Origin: Dyella japonica DSM 16301
Lineage (GTDB): Bacteria; Pseudomonadota; Gammaproteobacteria; Xanthomonadales; Rhodanobacteraceae
DNA: 64,000 nt
Assembly: GCF_001010355.1 (NCBI RefSeq)
Contig: NZ_JPLA01000030.1
Coordinates: 1-64,000 of the forward strand
Direction of reading: 5' to 3'
Under the pieces are notes generated by a model. It saw nothing but the letters and a program-made list of their open reading frames with translations, was not told the origin of the DNA and searched no databases. A program made the position numbers and the translations under genes. Every line of letters starts with the position of its first letter. Position 1 is the first letter of the stretch. This document shows positions 8,919 to 15,203 of the stretch, piece by piece.

Positions 8919-9779
8919 GTGAGCCAGAGACAATCGTATGCCGTCGGCACCGGCCTGTTCATCGTGCTCGGTTTTACCGCGCTCGGTTATCTCGCCACGC
9001 AGACCACCTCGGTGGCCAACTCCAGCCGCGGGCCCAGTTACACCGTGGAGGCGCACTTCGCCAACATCGGCCAGCTCAAGGAGCGCGCGCCGGTGAAGGT
9101 GGCCGGCGTACGCGTGGGCCAGGTGCAGTCGATCGTGCTCGATCCGGGCAAGGAGACGGCCGATGTGAAGCTGGCGATCGACCAGCGCTACAACCAGATT
9201 CCGGACGATTCGGTCGCCACCATCTTCACCAGCGGCCTGCTGGGCGACCAGTACGTCGGCCTGCGCTATGGCACTTCCAAGAAGACCCTGGCCGACGGCG
9301 GCGAGCTCGCGCTCACCCGCCCGGCGCAGCAGCTGGAGGAAATGCTCGGCAAGTTCTTCGGCGCCGGCGGCGTGGCGGACAACCTGGGCGGCAGCTACGT
9401 GGTCAAGGCCCGCTTCACCAACGTGGGTGCGCTTTCCGTGGGCGCGCCGGTGAAGATGGCCGGCGTGGCCATCGGCAGCGTGCAGTCGATCAATGCCGAC
9501 CCGGTCAAGCTCGACGCCCTGGTCACCCTGGCCATCGACAAGCGCTACAACCAGATTCCGGACGATTCGGCCGCCGCGGTGTTCACCAGTGGTTTGATCG
9601 GCACCCAGTACGTTGCGATCCAGCCCGGCGGTTCGCCGGACGCGCTCAAAAACGGCGATGAGATGGTGCTGACCCAGTCGGCCATGCAGATCGAAGACCT
9701 GATCGGCAAGTTCCTGGTCAGTGGCTCGTCCTCGGGCAAGCCGGCCGATGGCGGCAAGTCCGACGGCGACAAACATTGA
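8919..9779 (+). CDS. mlaD: MlaD, MCE protein with two tandem MCE domains
   Basis: A 286-residue substrate-binding protein anchored by one N-terminal helix (about residues 9-26) with MCE domains in the periplasm. E. coli MlaD is about 183 residues with a single MCE domain. Here two copies are visible: residues 40-147 and 159-266. Both contain the APVKxAGVxxGxVQSI motif and the block RYNQIPDDS followed by FTSGLxGxQYV, and both end in an LE/IEDLxGKF helix. A 30-base stretch is identical between the copies (9184-9213 and 9541-9570), indicating a fairly recent internal duplication or ongoing gene conversion. The start is GTG; a 17-codon ORF ends within it. Confidence 0.9.
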   Translation: MSQRQSYAVGTGLFIVLGFTALGYLATQTTSVANSSRGPSYTVEAHFANIGQLKERAPVKVAGVRVGQVQSIVLDPGKETADVKLAIDQRYNQIPDDSVATIFTSGLLGDQYVGLRYGTSKKTLADGGELALTRPAQQLEEMLGKFFGAGGVADNLGGSYVVKARFTNVGALSVGAPVKMAGVAIGSVQSINADPVKLDALVTLAIDKRYNQIPDDSAAAVFTSGLIGTQYVAIQPGGSPDALKNGDEMVLTQSAMQIEDLIGKFLVSGSSSGKPADGGKSDGDKH

Positions 9780-9832
9780 ATCGGCGCCTCGCGCACCGAT
9801 ATTCCAACGTAATACCTTTCAGGAGTTTCCCC

Positions 9833-10519
9833 ATGTTGCGCAGTCTGGCCATTGCCACCGCTCTCGCCTTCGGCACCGTGATCGCCGCGCCTGTCTTTGC
9901 CCAGGATGCGACGCAGGGCGCCGCTGCCCAGCAGACGCCGGTGCAGGTGGTGCAGGCGGTGTCCGACGATCTGGCCAAGGCGATTGACGGCCACCAGAAG
10001 GAGCTCAAGACCAATCGCGAGAAGCTGATCAGCGTGATCGACGATGCGTTCCTGCCGCACTTCGACATCGATTACGCCTCGATCCTGGTGCTCGGCCAGC
10101 ACGCCCGCGAAGCCACGCCGGACCAGCGCTCGCGCTTCGCCAAGGCGTTCTACAACTCCATCACCCACCGTTATGCCGAAGGCCTGCTCGATTACACCCG
10201 CGGCCGCGTCAAGGTGCTGCCGTTCACCGGCGACATGAGCGACAAGCGCACCATCGTGCGCAGCCAGGTGGTGCTCGATGACGGCAAGACCGTCGCCGTG
10301 GACTACGCCTTCCGCAAGGACAAGAACGGCAACTGGAAGGCCTACGACGTGATCATCGAAGGCATTTCGTATATCACCAACTATCGCAACCAGGTCGACG
10401 CCGAAATCCGCAAGGTCGGCATCGACAAGCTGATCAGCAACCTGGAAACCCAGGGCGATCAGGCGCTCAAGGAAATGGAGCAGGCGGACAAGGCGCAGCA
10501 GCCGGGCGCCAAGTCTTGA
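9833..10519 (+). CDS. mlaC: Periplasmic phospholipid-binding protein MlaC
   Basis: A 228-residue soluble carrier that ferries phospholipid between MlaA at the outer membrane and MlaD at the inner membrane. A Sec signal peptide is clear (MLRSLAIATALAFGTVIAAP, cleavage probably after VFA near residue 23). The mature part has the MlaC/Ttg2D pattern, including DIDYASILVLGQHAREATPDQRSRF-type residues, a central basic strand RGRVKVLPF, and the C-terminal YDVIIEGISYITNYRNQ motif. The ATG has a good ribosome-binding site (CAGGAG, about 6 bases upstream). A longer in-frame reading that starts inside the end of mlaD was rejected because it would mask the signal peptide. Confidence 0.93.
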   Translation: MLRSLAIATALAFGTVIAAPVFAQDATQGAAAQQTPVQVVQAVSDDLAKAIDGHQKELKTNREKLISVIDDAFLPHFDIDYASILVLGQHAREATPDQRSRFAKAFYNSITHRYAEGLLDYTRGRVKVLPFTGDMSDKRTIVRSQVVLDDGKTVAVDYAFRKDKNGNWKAYDVIIEGISYITNYRNQVDAEIRKVGIDKLISNLETQGDQALKEMEQADKAQQPGAKS

Positions 10520-10521
10520 GC

Positions 10522-10821
10522 ATGGCCGAAGTAGCCGTGCGCATCGATGAAGGCTCGCCGGGCAGCGTACGCGTGTCCGGCGAGCTGACCTTCGGCAATG
10601 CGGCAGCGGCGCTCAAGGCGATGGATACGGCGGTCGCGCGTGATGGCCGCTCCGAGCTGGACCTGTCCGGCGTCACCCGCAGTGACAGCGCCGGCCTGGC
10701 CTGTGTGCTGGCGGTGCTGGCGCAGTCGGCCGAGCGTGGGCGCAAGCTGAAGGTGAGCAACATGCCCGAGGGGATGCACCTGCTGGCCAGTGTGTGCGAG
10801 GTCGAAGGCCTGATGGTCTGA
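10522..10821 (+). CDS. mlaB: STAS domain protein MlaB
   Basis: A 99-residue cytoplasmic STAS-domain subunit of the MlaFEDB complex, which stabilises MlaF. The sequence has the short beta-alpha pattern of the family with the conserved LDLSGVTRSDSAGLACVLAV segment around residues 49-68; the Ser/Asp-Ser region is the usual STAS phosphorylation or switch site. The ATG start lies two bases after the mlaC stop. A TTG six bases upstream, overlapping that stop, is an alternative. It is the last gene of the operon, followed by a bidirectional terminator. Confidence 0.9.
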   Translation: MAEVAVRIDEGSPGSVRVSGELTFGNAAAALKAMDTAVARDGRSELDLSGVTRSDSAGLACVLAVLAQSAERGRKLKVSNMPEGMHLLASVCEVEGLMV

Positions 10822-10848
10822 GCCTCGTTCAACGCGCCGGCTGGACAG

Positions 10849-10877
10849 AAAAAAGGGGCCTTGCGGCCCCTTTTTGT
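10849..10877. terminator. Bidirectional terminator between mlaB and mlaA
   Basis: A GC-rich hairpin, AAGGGGCC-ttgc-GGCCCCTT, is flanked by A-runs on the left and T-runs on the right. It can therefore stop transcription in both directions. It serves the convergent genes mlaB (plus) and mlaA (minus). Confidence 0.9.
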
Positions 10878-10897
10878 TTCTGGCGAAGAAGGACGCT

Positions 10898-11743
10898 TCA
10901 GTCCTTCTTCGGCGCCGGCTGGTCTTTCGACGCCTGCGGCTGTTTGTTTTCCCACTTCTGCTGCTCGTCGAGCAGTTCGTCCGGATCGAAGCTCTTGTCG
11001 TGCAGGCCCTGCAGCTGCTCGATCACGTCTTCCGGCGGGTTGCCGTCGTAGATCTTGTAGATGCGCTGCTGGCGATAGGCGTCGCGGATGAAGGCATACG
11101 GATCGTAGGCCGAGTTGAGGAAGCTCTCCGCATCGATGGCGCTGGAGCGGATGGTCACCAGGTACATCAGCTCAGGCAGGTACTGCTGGCCGTACTCGTA
11201 GTGGTTGTTGCGCGAGAAATAGCTGATCGGGTCGAAGAAATAACCGTCGACCGGCACCTGCCAGAAGTCGCGCGCCGTGGTCGGCCCGAAGAACGGCAGC
11301 ATCAGGTACGGGCCGTCCGGTACGCCCCAGCGGGCCAGCGTCACGCCAAAATCGGTGTCGTCCAGCGGAATGCCGAGCTGGCTGGCCGGATCGAAGAAGC
11401 CGCCGATACCCAGGGTCAGATTGACCAGGAAGCGGCTGCTGCCCTGCAGCGCCTGCTTCGGCCGCGCCTGCAGCAGGTCGTTGGCCACCGTGATCGGCAT
11501 GCGGATATTGGTGAAGAAATCGGCCATGCAGCGACGGATGGTCGGGTTGGTGACCTTGCGGTAACCCACGGCGACCGGGCGGATGATCGCCTTGTCCAGG
11601 TCGTTGTTGAACGCATAGACCTTGCGGTTCATATGCTCGTACGGATCATCGGTACGAGGCTTGGCGATGCTGCAACCAGCAAGCAGGGCCACGGCGACCA
11701 GGGGCAGGCTGCGCATGGCGAGAGAACGGAAGGCGGACGGCAT
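10898..11743 (-). CDS. mlaA: Outer-membrane lipoprotein MlaA (VacJ)
   Basis: A 281-residue lipoprotein that removes mislocalised phospholipid from the outer leaflet of the outer membrane and passes it to MlaC. The N-terminus has a lipobox LLAGC (Cys about residue 24 from the first Met). The VacJ core is clear: DPYEHMNRKVYAFNNDLD, the hydrophobic NLTLGIGGFFDPA segment that lies in the membrane, and GVPDGPYLMLPFFGPTTARD. The C-terminal tail is charged and rich in Gln, Lys and Pro. An internal Met ten residues in (MRSLPLV) is an equally plausible start. In E. coli mlaA is unlinked to the other mla genes; here it faces them. Confidence 0.93.
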   Translation of the reverse strand: MPSAFRSLAMRSLPLVAVALLAGCSIAKPRTDDPYEHMNRKVYAFNNDLDKAIIRPVAVGYRKVTNPTIRRCMADFFTNIRMPITVANDLLQARPKQALQGSSRFLVNLTLGIGGFFDPASQLGIPLDDTDFGVTLARWGVPDGPYLMLPFFGPTTARDFWQVPVDGYFFDPISYFSRNNHYEYGQQYLPELMYLVTIRSSAIDAESFLNSAYDPYAFIRDAYRQQRIYKIYDGNPPEDVIEQLQGLHDKSFDPDELLDEQQKWENKQPQASKDQPAPKKD

Positions 11744-11773
11744 GGAGGCGACAGTCCTGGAGGGGCCGGAGGG

Positions 11774-11789
11774 AGTACAATATTGTACT
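11774..11789. promoter_or_regulatory. Perfect 16-bp palindrome, candidate operator
   Basis: The sequence AGTACAATATTGTACT is an exact palindrome about 30 bp upstream of the mlaA start and 160 bp upstream of rpoZ, in an unusually AT-rich stretch. Its position suggests an operator over the mlaA promoter. No known regulator consensus that I recognise matches it. Confidence 0.5.
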
Positions 11790-11879
11790 GTTGGGTTTTT
11801 TATTATGTATAGGCCCCCTTTAGTGTCAGGGCGCCAGGCTGCAGGCGGTGCGAACCCCGCATCATAGAGCCTTGCTGCA

Positions 11880-11908
11880 TTGCCAGCAAAGCCGCCGCTG
11901 GCTACACT
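11880..11908 (+). promoter_or_regulatory. Candidate sigma-70 promoter of rpoZ
   Basis: TTGCCA (11880-11885) and TACACT (11903-11908) are separated by 17 bp, a good match to the -35 and -10 consensus. The expected transcript would begin about 30 bases before the rpoZ ATG, leaving room for the AGGA ribosome-binding sequence at about 11937-11940. Confidence 0.6.
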
Positions 11909-11946
11909 GACAGGTGATAAGTCGTTTTATTTTCTGAGGATTTCAG

Positions 11947-12237
11947 ATGGCCCGCATTACCGTCGAAGACTGCCTGCAGGTAGTCGACAACCGCTTCGAA
12001 CTGGTGCTGATGGCGACCAAGCGCGCCCGCCAGCTCTCCAAGGGTGCCGAACCGGCAGTGCATCCCGACCACGATAAGCCGACGGTGCTCGCCCTGCGCG
12101 AAATTGCCGACCGTCGCATCGACCAGGCCACGATCGACGAGATCGACAAGTCCGAGCGCGAGCGCGCCGAGCGTGAAGCGCTCGAGTGGGCTGCCGCCGA
12201 AGTGGACGACGATCTCTCCAAGGGTGGAGATGACTGA
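11947..12237 (+). CDS. rpoZ: RNA polymerase omega subunit
   Basis: A 96-residue omega subunit, which helps fold and assemble the beta-prime subunit of RNA polymerase and takes part in the ppGpp response. The conserved start [23 protein letters not shown]-type sequence and the RARQL and [10 protein letters not shown] motifs are present, with an acidic Glu/Asp-rich tail. The gene precedes the Rel/SpoT gene as in E. coli, which puts two ppGpp-related genes in one transcription unit. A TGAGGA ribosome-binding site lies just upstream. Confidence 0.96.
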   Translation: MARITVEDCLQVVDNRFELVLMATKRARQLSKGAEPAVHPDHDKPTVLALREIADRRIDQATIDEIDKSERERAEREALEWAAAEVDDDLSKGGDD

Positions 12238-12312
12238 TGGAGGGCGGCTGTAGCCAGCAACGCCCCGGCGCCGGCTCGTCCGGCGCTTTGCGCTGCGGGC
12301 TTCATGTCGCCA

Positions 12313-12340
12313 GCCTCGCTTCCCTTGAACGAAGCGAGGC
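12313..12340. other. Hairpin in the rpoZ-spoT gap
   Basis: A perfect 10-bp stem, GCCTCGCTTC pairing with GAAGCGAGGC, has an 8-base loop and lies 28 bp before the spoT start. No T-run follows, so it does not look like a normal terminator. It could modulate read-through or translation of the Rel/SpoT gene. The 130-bp gap also holds a weaker GC-rich stem near 12268-12290. Confidence 0.55.
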
Positions 12341-12367
12341 GGTCGCCTGAGCGGGGACCGAACAACC

Positions 12368-14530
12368 ATGCCGGCCGTCACGGACTCCACCTCGGATACG
12401 TCGACGCTGCCGCCGTACGTGCTGGCTCTGAAAGAGCGCGTGGCCTACCTGCCCGAGTCGCAGGTGGCCCGCGTGGTGCGCGCCTACGAAGTGGGCGCGG
12501 TGGCGCACGAAGGTCAGGCCCGCAAGAGCGGTGAGCCTTACATCACCCATCCCGTCGCCGTGGCCGGCATCCTGGCCGAGCTGGGGATGGACGCCGAGAC
12601 CATCATCGCGGCGATCCTGCACGACACCCTGGAAGACACCTCGCTGAGCCGCACCGAGCTCGCCGGTGAGTTTGGCGAGACCGTCGCCGAGCTGGTCGAT
12701 GGTGTCACCAAGCTGGACAAGATGAGCTTTTCCAGCCGCCAGGAAGCGGACGCGGAAAGTTTCCGCAAGATGCTGTTGGCGATGGCGCGCGACCTGCGCG
12801 TGATCCTGATCAAGCTGTCCGATCGTCTGCACAACATGCGCACGCTGGGCGCCAAAGACGCCCCGTCGCGTCGCCGCATCGCCCGCGAAACCCTGGAAAT
12901 CTACGCGCCCATCGCGCAGCGCCTGGGCATGAACAAGTTCAAGGCGGAGCTGCAGGACCTGGGCTTCCGCGCGCTTTATCCCGACCGCTACCGCGTGATC
13001 AGCGAGCGCATCCGCGCGGCGCTGGGCAATCGCCGCGAAGCGATGGGCAAGATCGAAGCGGCGCTGTCCACGCGCCTGGGCGCCGACCACATCACCGCCA
13101 AGGTTGTGGGTCGCATCAAGTCGCCGTGGAGCATCTATTCGAAGATGCGCAACGAGCACAAGAGCTTTGCGCAGCTGATGGACGTCTACGGCTTCCGCGT
13201 GGTGGTCGATTCGGCCATGAGTTGCTACATGGCACTGGGCGCCGTGCACGGGCTGTACAAGCCGGTGGATCGACGGTTCAAGGATTTCATCGCCATTCCC
13301 AAGGCGAACGGCTACCAGTCGCTGCACACCGTGCTGCTCGGGCCGTTCGGCGCGCCGATCGAGGTGCAGATCCGCACGGCGGAGATGGACTCGGTGGCCG
13401 AGCGCGGCGTGGCGGCCCACTGGGCGTACAAGACCGATTCGGGTCCGGCCAACAGTGCGCAGGCGCGCGCCCGTGAATGGCTGTCGTCGCTGGCGGACAG
13501 CCAGGCCAATACGGTGTCGTCGTCCGAGTTCATCGAGAACGTCAAGATCGACCTGTTCCCGGACGAGGTCTATCTGTTCACGCCGCGCGGCGATATTCTC
13601 GCGTTGCCGCGCAATGCCACGGCGCTCGATTTTGCTTATGCCGTGCACACCGACGTGGGTGATCACGCGGTGGCCGCGCGCGTGGACAAAAAACTGGTGC
13701 CGCTGCGCACGCGCCTGGAATCGGGCCAGCTGGTGGAAATCATCACGGCGCCATCCGCACTGCCCAATCCGGCGTGGCTGGAATCGGTGGTGACCGGCAA
13801 GGCGCGGACGGCCATCCGCCAATACCTCAAACACCTGCAGCACGAAGATGCCGTGGACTTCGGCCACCGCATGCTCGATCGCGCCCTCGATGCGCTGGGC
13901 ACCAGCCTCGATGCGATTCCGCCCGCCGTGCTGGATCGTTTCCTGGAAACTTCCAAGCTCAAGCGCCTGGAGGAGTTGCTCTCGGATATCGCGCTGGGCA
14001 ATCGCATTCCGCATCTGGTGGCCAGTCAGCTGGTGGCGGCGCGCGGCAAGAAATCCTCCGACGTGCAGCAATCGCCGCATGTGATGGAGAAGATCCGCAT
14101 CACCGGCGCCGAACGCGGCGTGCTGAGCTTCAGCAATTGCTGCCATCCGCTGCCGGGCGACGAGATCATCGGCTATCTGTCCTCGGGCAAGGGCATCGTG
14201 GTCCATCGCGTGGAATGCCCGAACGTGGTCGAGCTGCGCAAGTCGCCGGAGCGCTGCGTGGCGATCGAATGGGACCGCGACGTGCAGGGCGATTACCGCG
14301 CCGAACTGCGCATCGAAGTCATCAACCGCCCGGGCGTGCTCGCCACCGTGGCGGCAGCCATTGCAGCGGCGAACTCGAACATCGAGAACGTGGAATACGT
14401 CGAGCGCGATGCCGCCGCGGCCACGCTGTTGTTCGCGCTGGAAGTGAAGAACCGCAAGCATCTGGCCGAAGTGATCCGCCGCGTGCGCCGCACCGGCGTG
14501 GTGAGTGGCGCTTACCGCTACCCCTTGTAG
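12368..14530 (+). CDS. spoT: Bifunctional (p)ppGpp synthetase/hydrolase, Rel/SpoT family
   Basis: A 720-residue alarmone enzyme. The N-terminal hydrolase domain keeps the metal-binding HD motif (HDTLEDT, residues 85-91) and His61, which synthetase-only RelA proteins lose, so hydrolysis of ppGpp should be active. The synthetase domain (about 200-350) has RIKSPWSIYSKM, YGFRVVVDS and GYQSLHTVL. A TGS domain follows (DLFPDEVYLFTPRGD, about 395-460), then the Cys-containing central region (SNCCHPLPGDEI) and a C-terminal ACT/RRM domain. SpoT activity is regulated through these C-terminal domains. It follows rpoZ by 130 bp, as in E. coli. The stop lies inside the first of two direct repeats. Confidence 0.95.
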   Translation: MPAVTDSTSDTSTLPPYVLALKERVAYLPESQVARVVRAYEVGAVAHEGQARKSGEPYITHPVAVAGILAELGMDAETIIAAILHDTLEDTSLSRTELAGEFGETVAELVDGVTKLDKMSFSSRQEADAESFRKMLLAMARDLRVILIKLSDRLHNMRTLGAKDAPSRRRIARETLEIYAPIAQRLGMNKFKAELQDLGFRALYPDRYRVISERIRAALGNRREAMGKIEAALSTRLGADHITAKVVGRIKSPWSIYSKMRNEHKSFAQLMDVYGFRVVVDSAMSCYMALGAVHGLYKPVDRRFKDFIAIPKANGYQSLHTVLLGPFGAPIEVQIRTAEMDSVAERGVAAHWAYKTDSGPANSAQARAREWLSSLADSQANTVSSSEFIENVKIDLFPDEVYLFTPRGDILALPRNATALDFAYAVHTDVGDHAVAARVDKKLVPLRTRLESGQLVEIITAPSALPNPAWLESVVTGKARTAIRQYLKHLQHEDAVDFGHRMLDRALDALGTSLDAIPPAVLDRFLETSKLKRLEELLSDIALGNRIPHLVASQLVAARGKKSSDVQQSPHVMEKIRITGAERGVLSFSNCCHPLPGDEIIGYLSSGKGIVVHRVECPNVVELRKSPERCVAIEWDRDVQGDYRAELRIEVINRPGVLATVAAAIAAANSNIENVEYVERDAAAATLLFALEVKNRKHLAEVIRRVRRTGVVSGAYRYPL

Positions 14531-14570
14531 AGCAGAAGTGAGTGGAGAGGAGTGAGAAGTGAGAGAGGGC
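14526..14570 (+). repeat. GAGTGAGAAG-rich direct repeat, copy 1
   Basis: A 45-base unit beginning TGTAGAGCAGAAGTGAGTGG and ending GTGAGAGAGGGC overlaps the last bases and stop codon of spoT. The second copy starts 85 bases downstream and differs at two or three positions. The unit is made of purine-rich GAGTGAG and GGAG words. Confidence 0.85.
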
Positions 14571-14610
14571 TGGCGGCCCTGCGCTCTTCTCTCACTCATC
14601 TTCCCTCTCT

Positions 14611-14655
14611 TGTAGAGCAGGAGTGAGTGGAGAGGAGTGAGAAGTGAGAGAAGGC
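14611..14655 (+). repeat. GAGTGAGAAG-rich direct repeat, copy 2
   Basis: Second copy of the 45-base unit, starting TGTAGAGCAGGAGTGAGTGG. It repeats the final TGTAG of the spoT coding end. This shows that the duplicated segment was copied from, or recombined with, the end of the gene. Its right half forms the 5' arm of the hairpin described separately. Confidence 0.85.
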
Positions 14656-14686
14656 TTGAGCGCTCTCTCTCACTTCTCACTCCTCT
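14631..14686 (+). terminator. Long perfect hairpin between spoT and ridA
   Basis: Arms of about 21 bp (AGAGGAGTGAGAAGTGAGAG followed by A, at 14631-14651, against the reverse complement at 14666-14686) enclose a 14-base loop. A pyrimidine-rich stretch follows. This is the strongest secondary structure in the gap and could end the spoT transcript, although there is no clean T-run. Confidence 0.55.
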
Positions 14687-14739
14687 TCCCTCCCTCCTGC
14701 CTTTAAACTCTGAGCCCTCAGCAACCACGAGGCCTCCCC

Positions 14740-15123
14740 ATGTCCCGCAGCATCATCACCACCGACAAGGCGCCCGCCGCCATTGGTCCGTACTCGCAGG
14801 CCGTGCGCACCGGCAACACGGTGTATTTCTCGGGCCAGATTCCGCTCGATCCGGCCACCGGCCTGATGGTGGAAGGCGATATCGCGCTGCAGGCGCGCCA
14901 GGTGTTCGTCAACCTCAAGGCGGTGGCCGAGGCTGCCGGTGGTTCGCTGGAAAAGATCGTGCGCGTCGGCATCTACGTGACCAACCTGGGTCACTTCGCC
15001 ACCGTCAACGAGATCATGTCCGAGTATTTCCAGGCGCCGTTCCCGGCGCGCTCGACCATCGAAGTGTCTGCATTGCCGAAGCTGGCGGACATCGAGGTCG
15101 ACGCCATCATGGTGCTGGACTGA
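14740..15123 (+). CDS. ridA: RidA family reactive enamine/imine deaminase
   Basis: A 127-residue protein of the RidA/YjgF/TdcF family. It hydrolyses reactive 2-aminoacrylate and related enamines released by PLP enzymes, protecting other PLP enzymes. Key features are IGPYSQAV near residues 15-22, VYFSGQIPLD, and the Arg-containing PFPARSTIEV near residue 105, which binds the substrate carboxylate, followed by ALPKLADIEVDAI. The active unit is a trimer. The gene lies between spoT and recG. Confidence 0.94.
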   Translation: MSRSIITTDKAPAAIGPYSQAVRTGNTVYFSGQIPLDPATGLMVEGDIALQARQVFVNLKAVAEAAGGSLEKIVRVGIYVTNLGHFATVNEIMSEYFQAPFPARSTIEVSALPKLADIEVDAIMVLD

Positions 15124-15203
15124 TCGAACCGCACGCTCCGCGCTGACAGGTGGCCGCGTGTGGCCGGCTGCAGCGCGAGGGTAGGCTCGGTTAGGCTTCG
15201 TCG

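Noticed and set aside
14526-14692. Possible CRISPR array
   Set aside because: Only two direct repeats, with unit content shared with the adjacent gene end and no unique spacers. It does not have the regular repeat-spacer pattern or neighbouring cas genes.
12302-14728. Minus-strand open frame of 808 codons
   Set aside because: It is the antisense shadow of spoT. Its His/Arg/Gln-rich composition is typical of such shadows in high-GC DNA.
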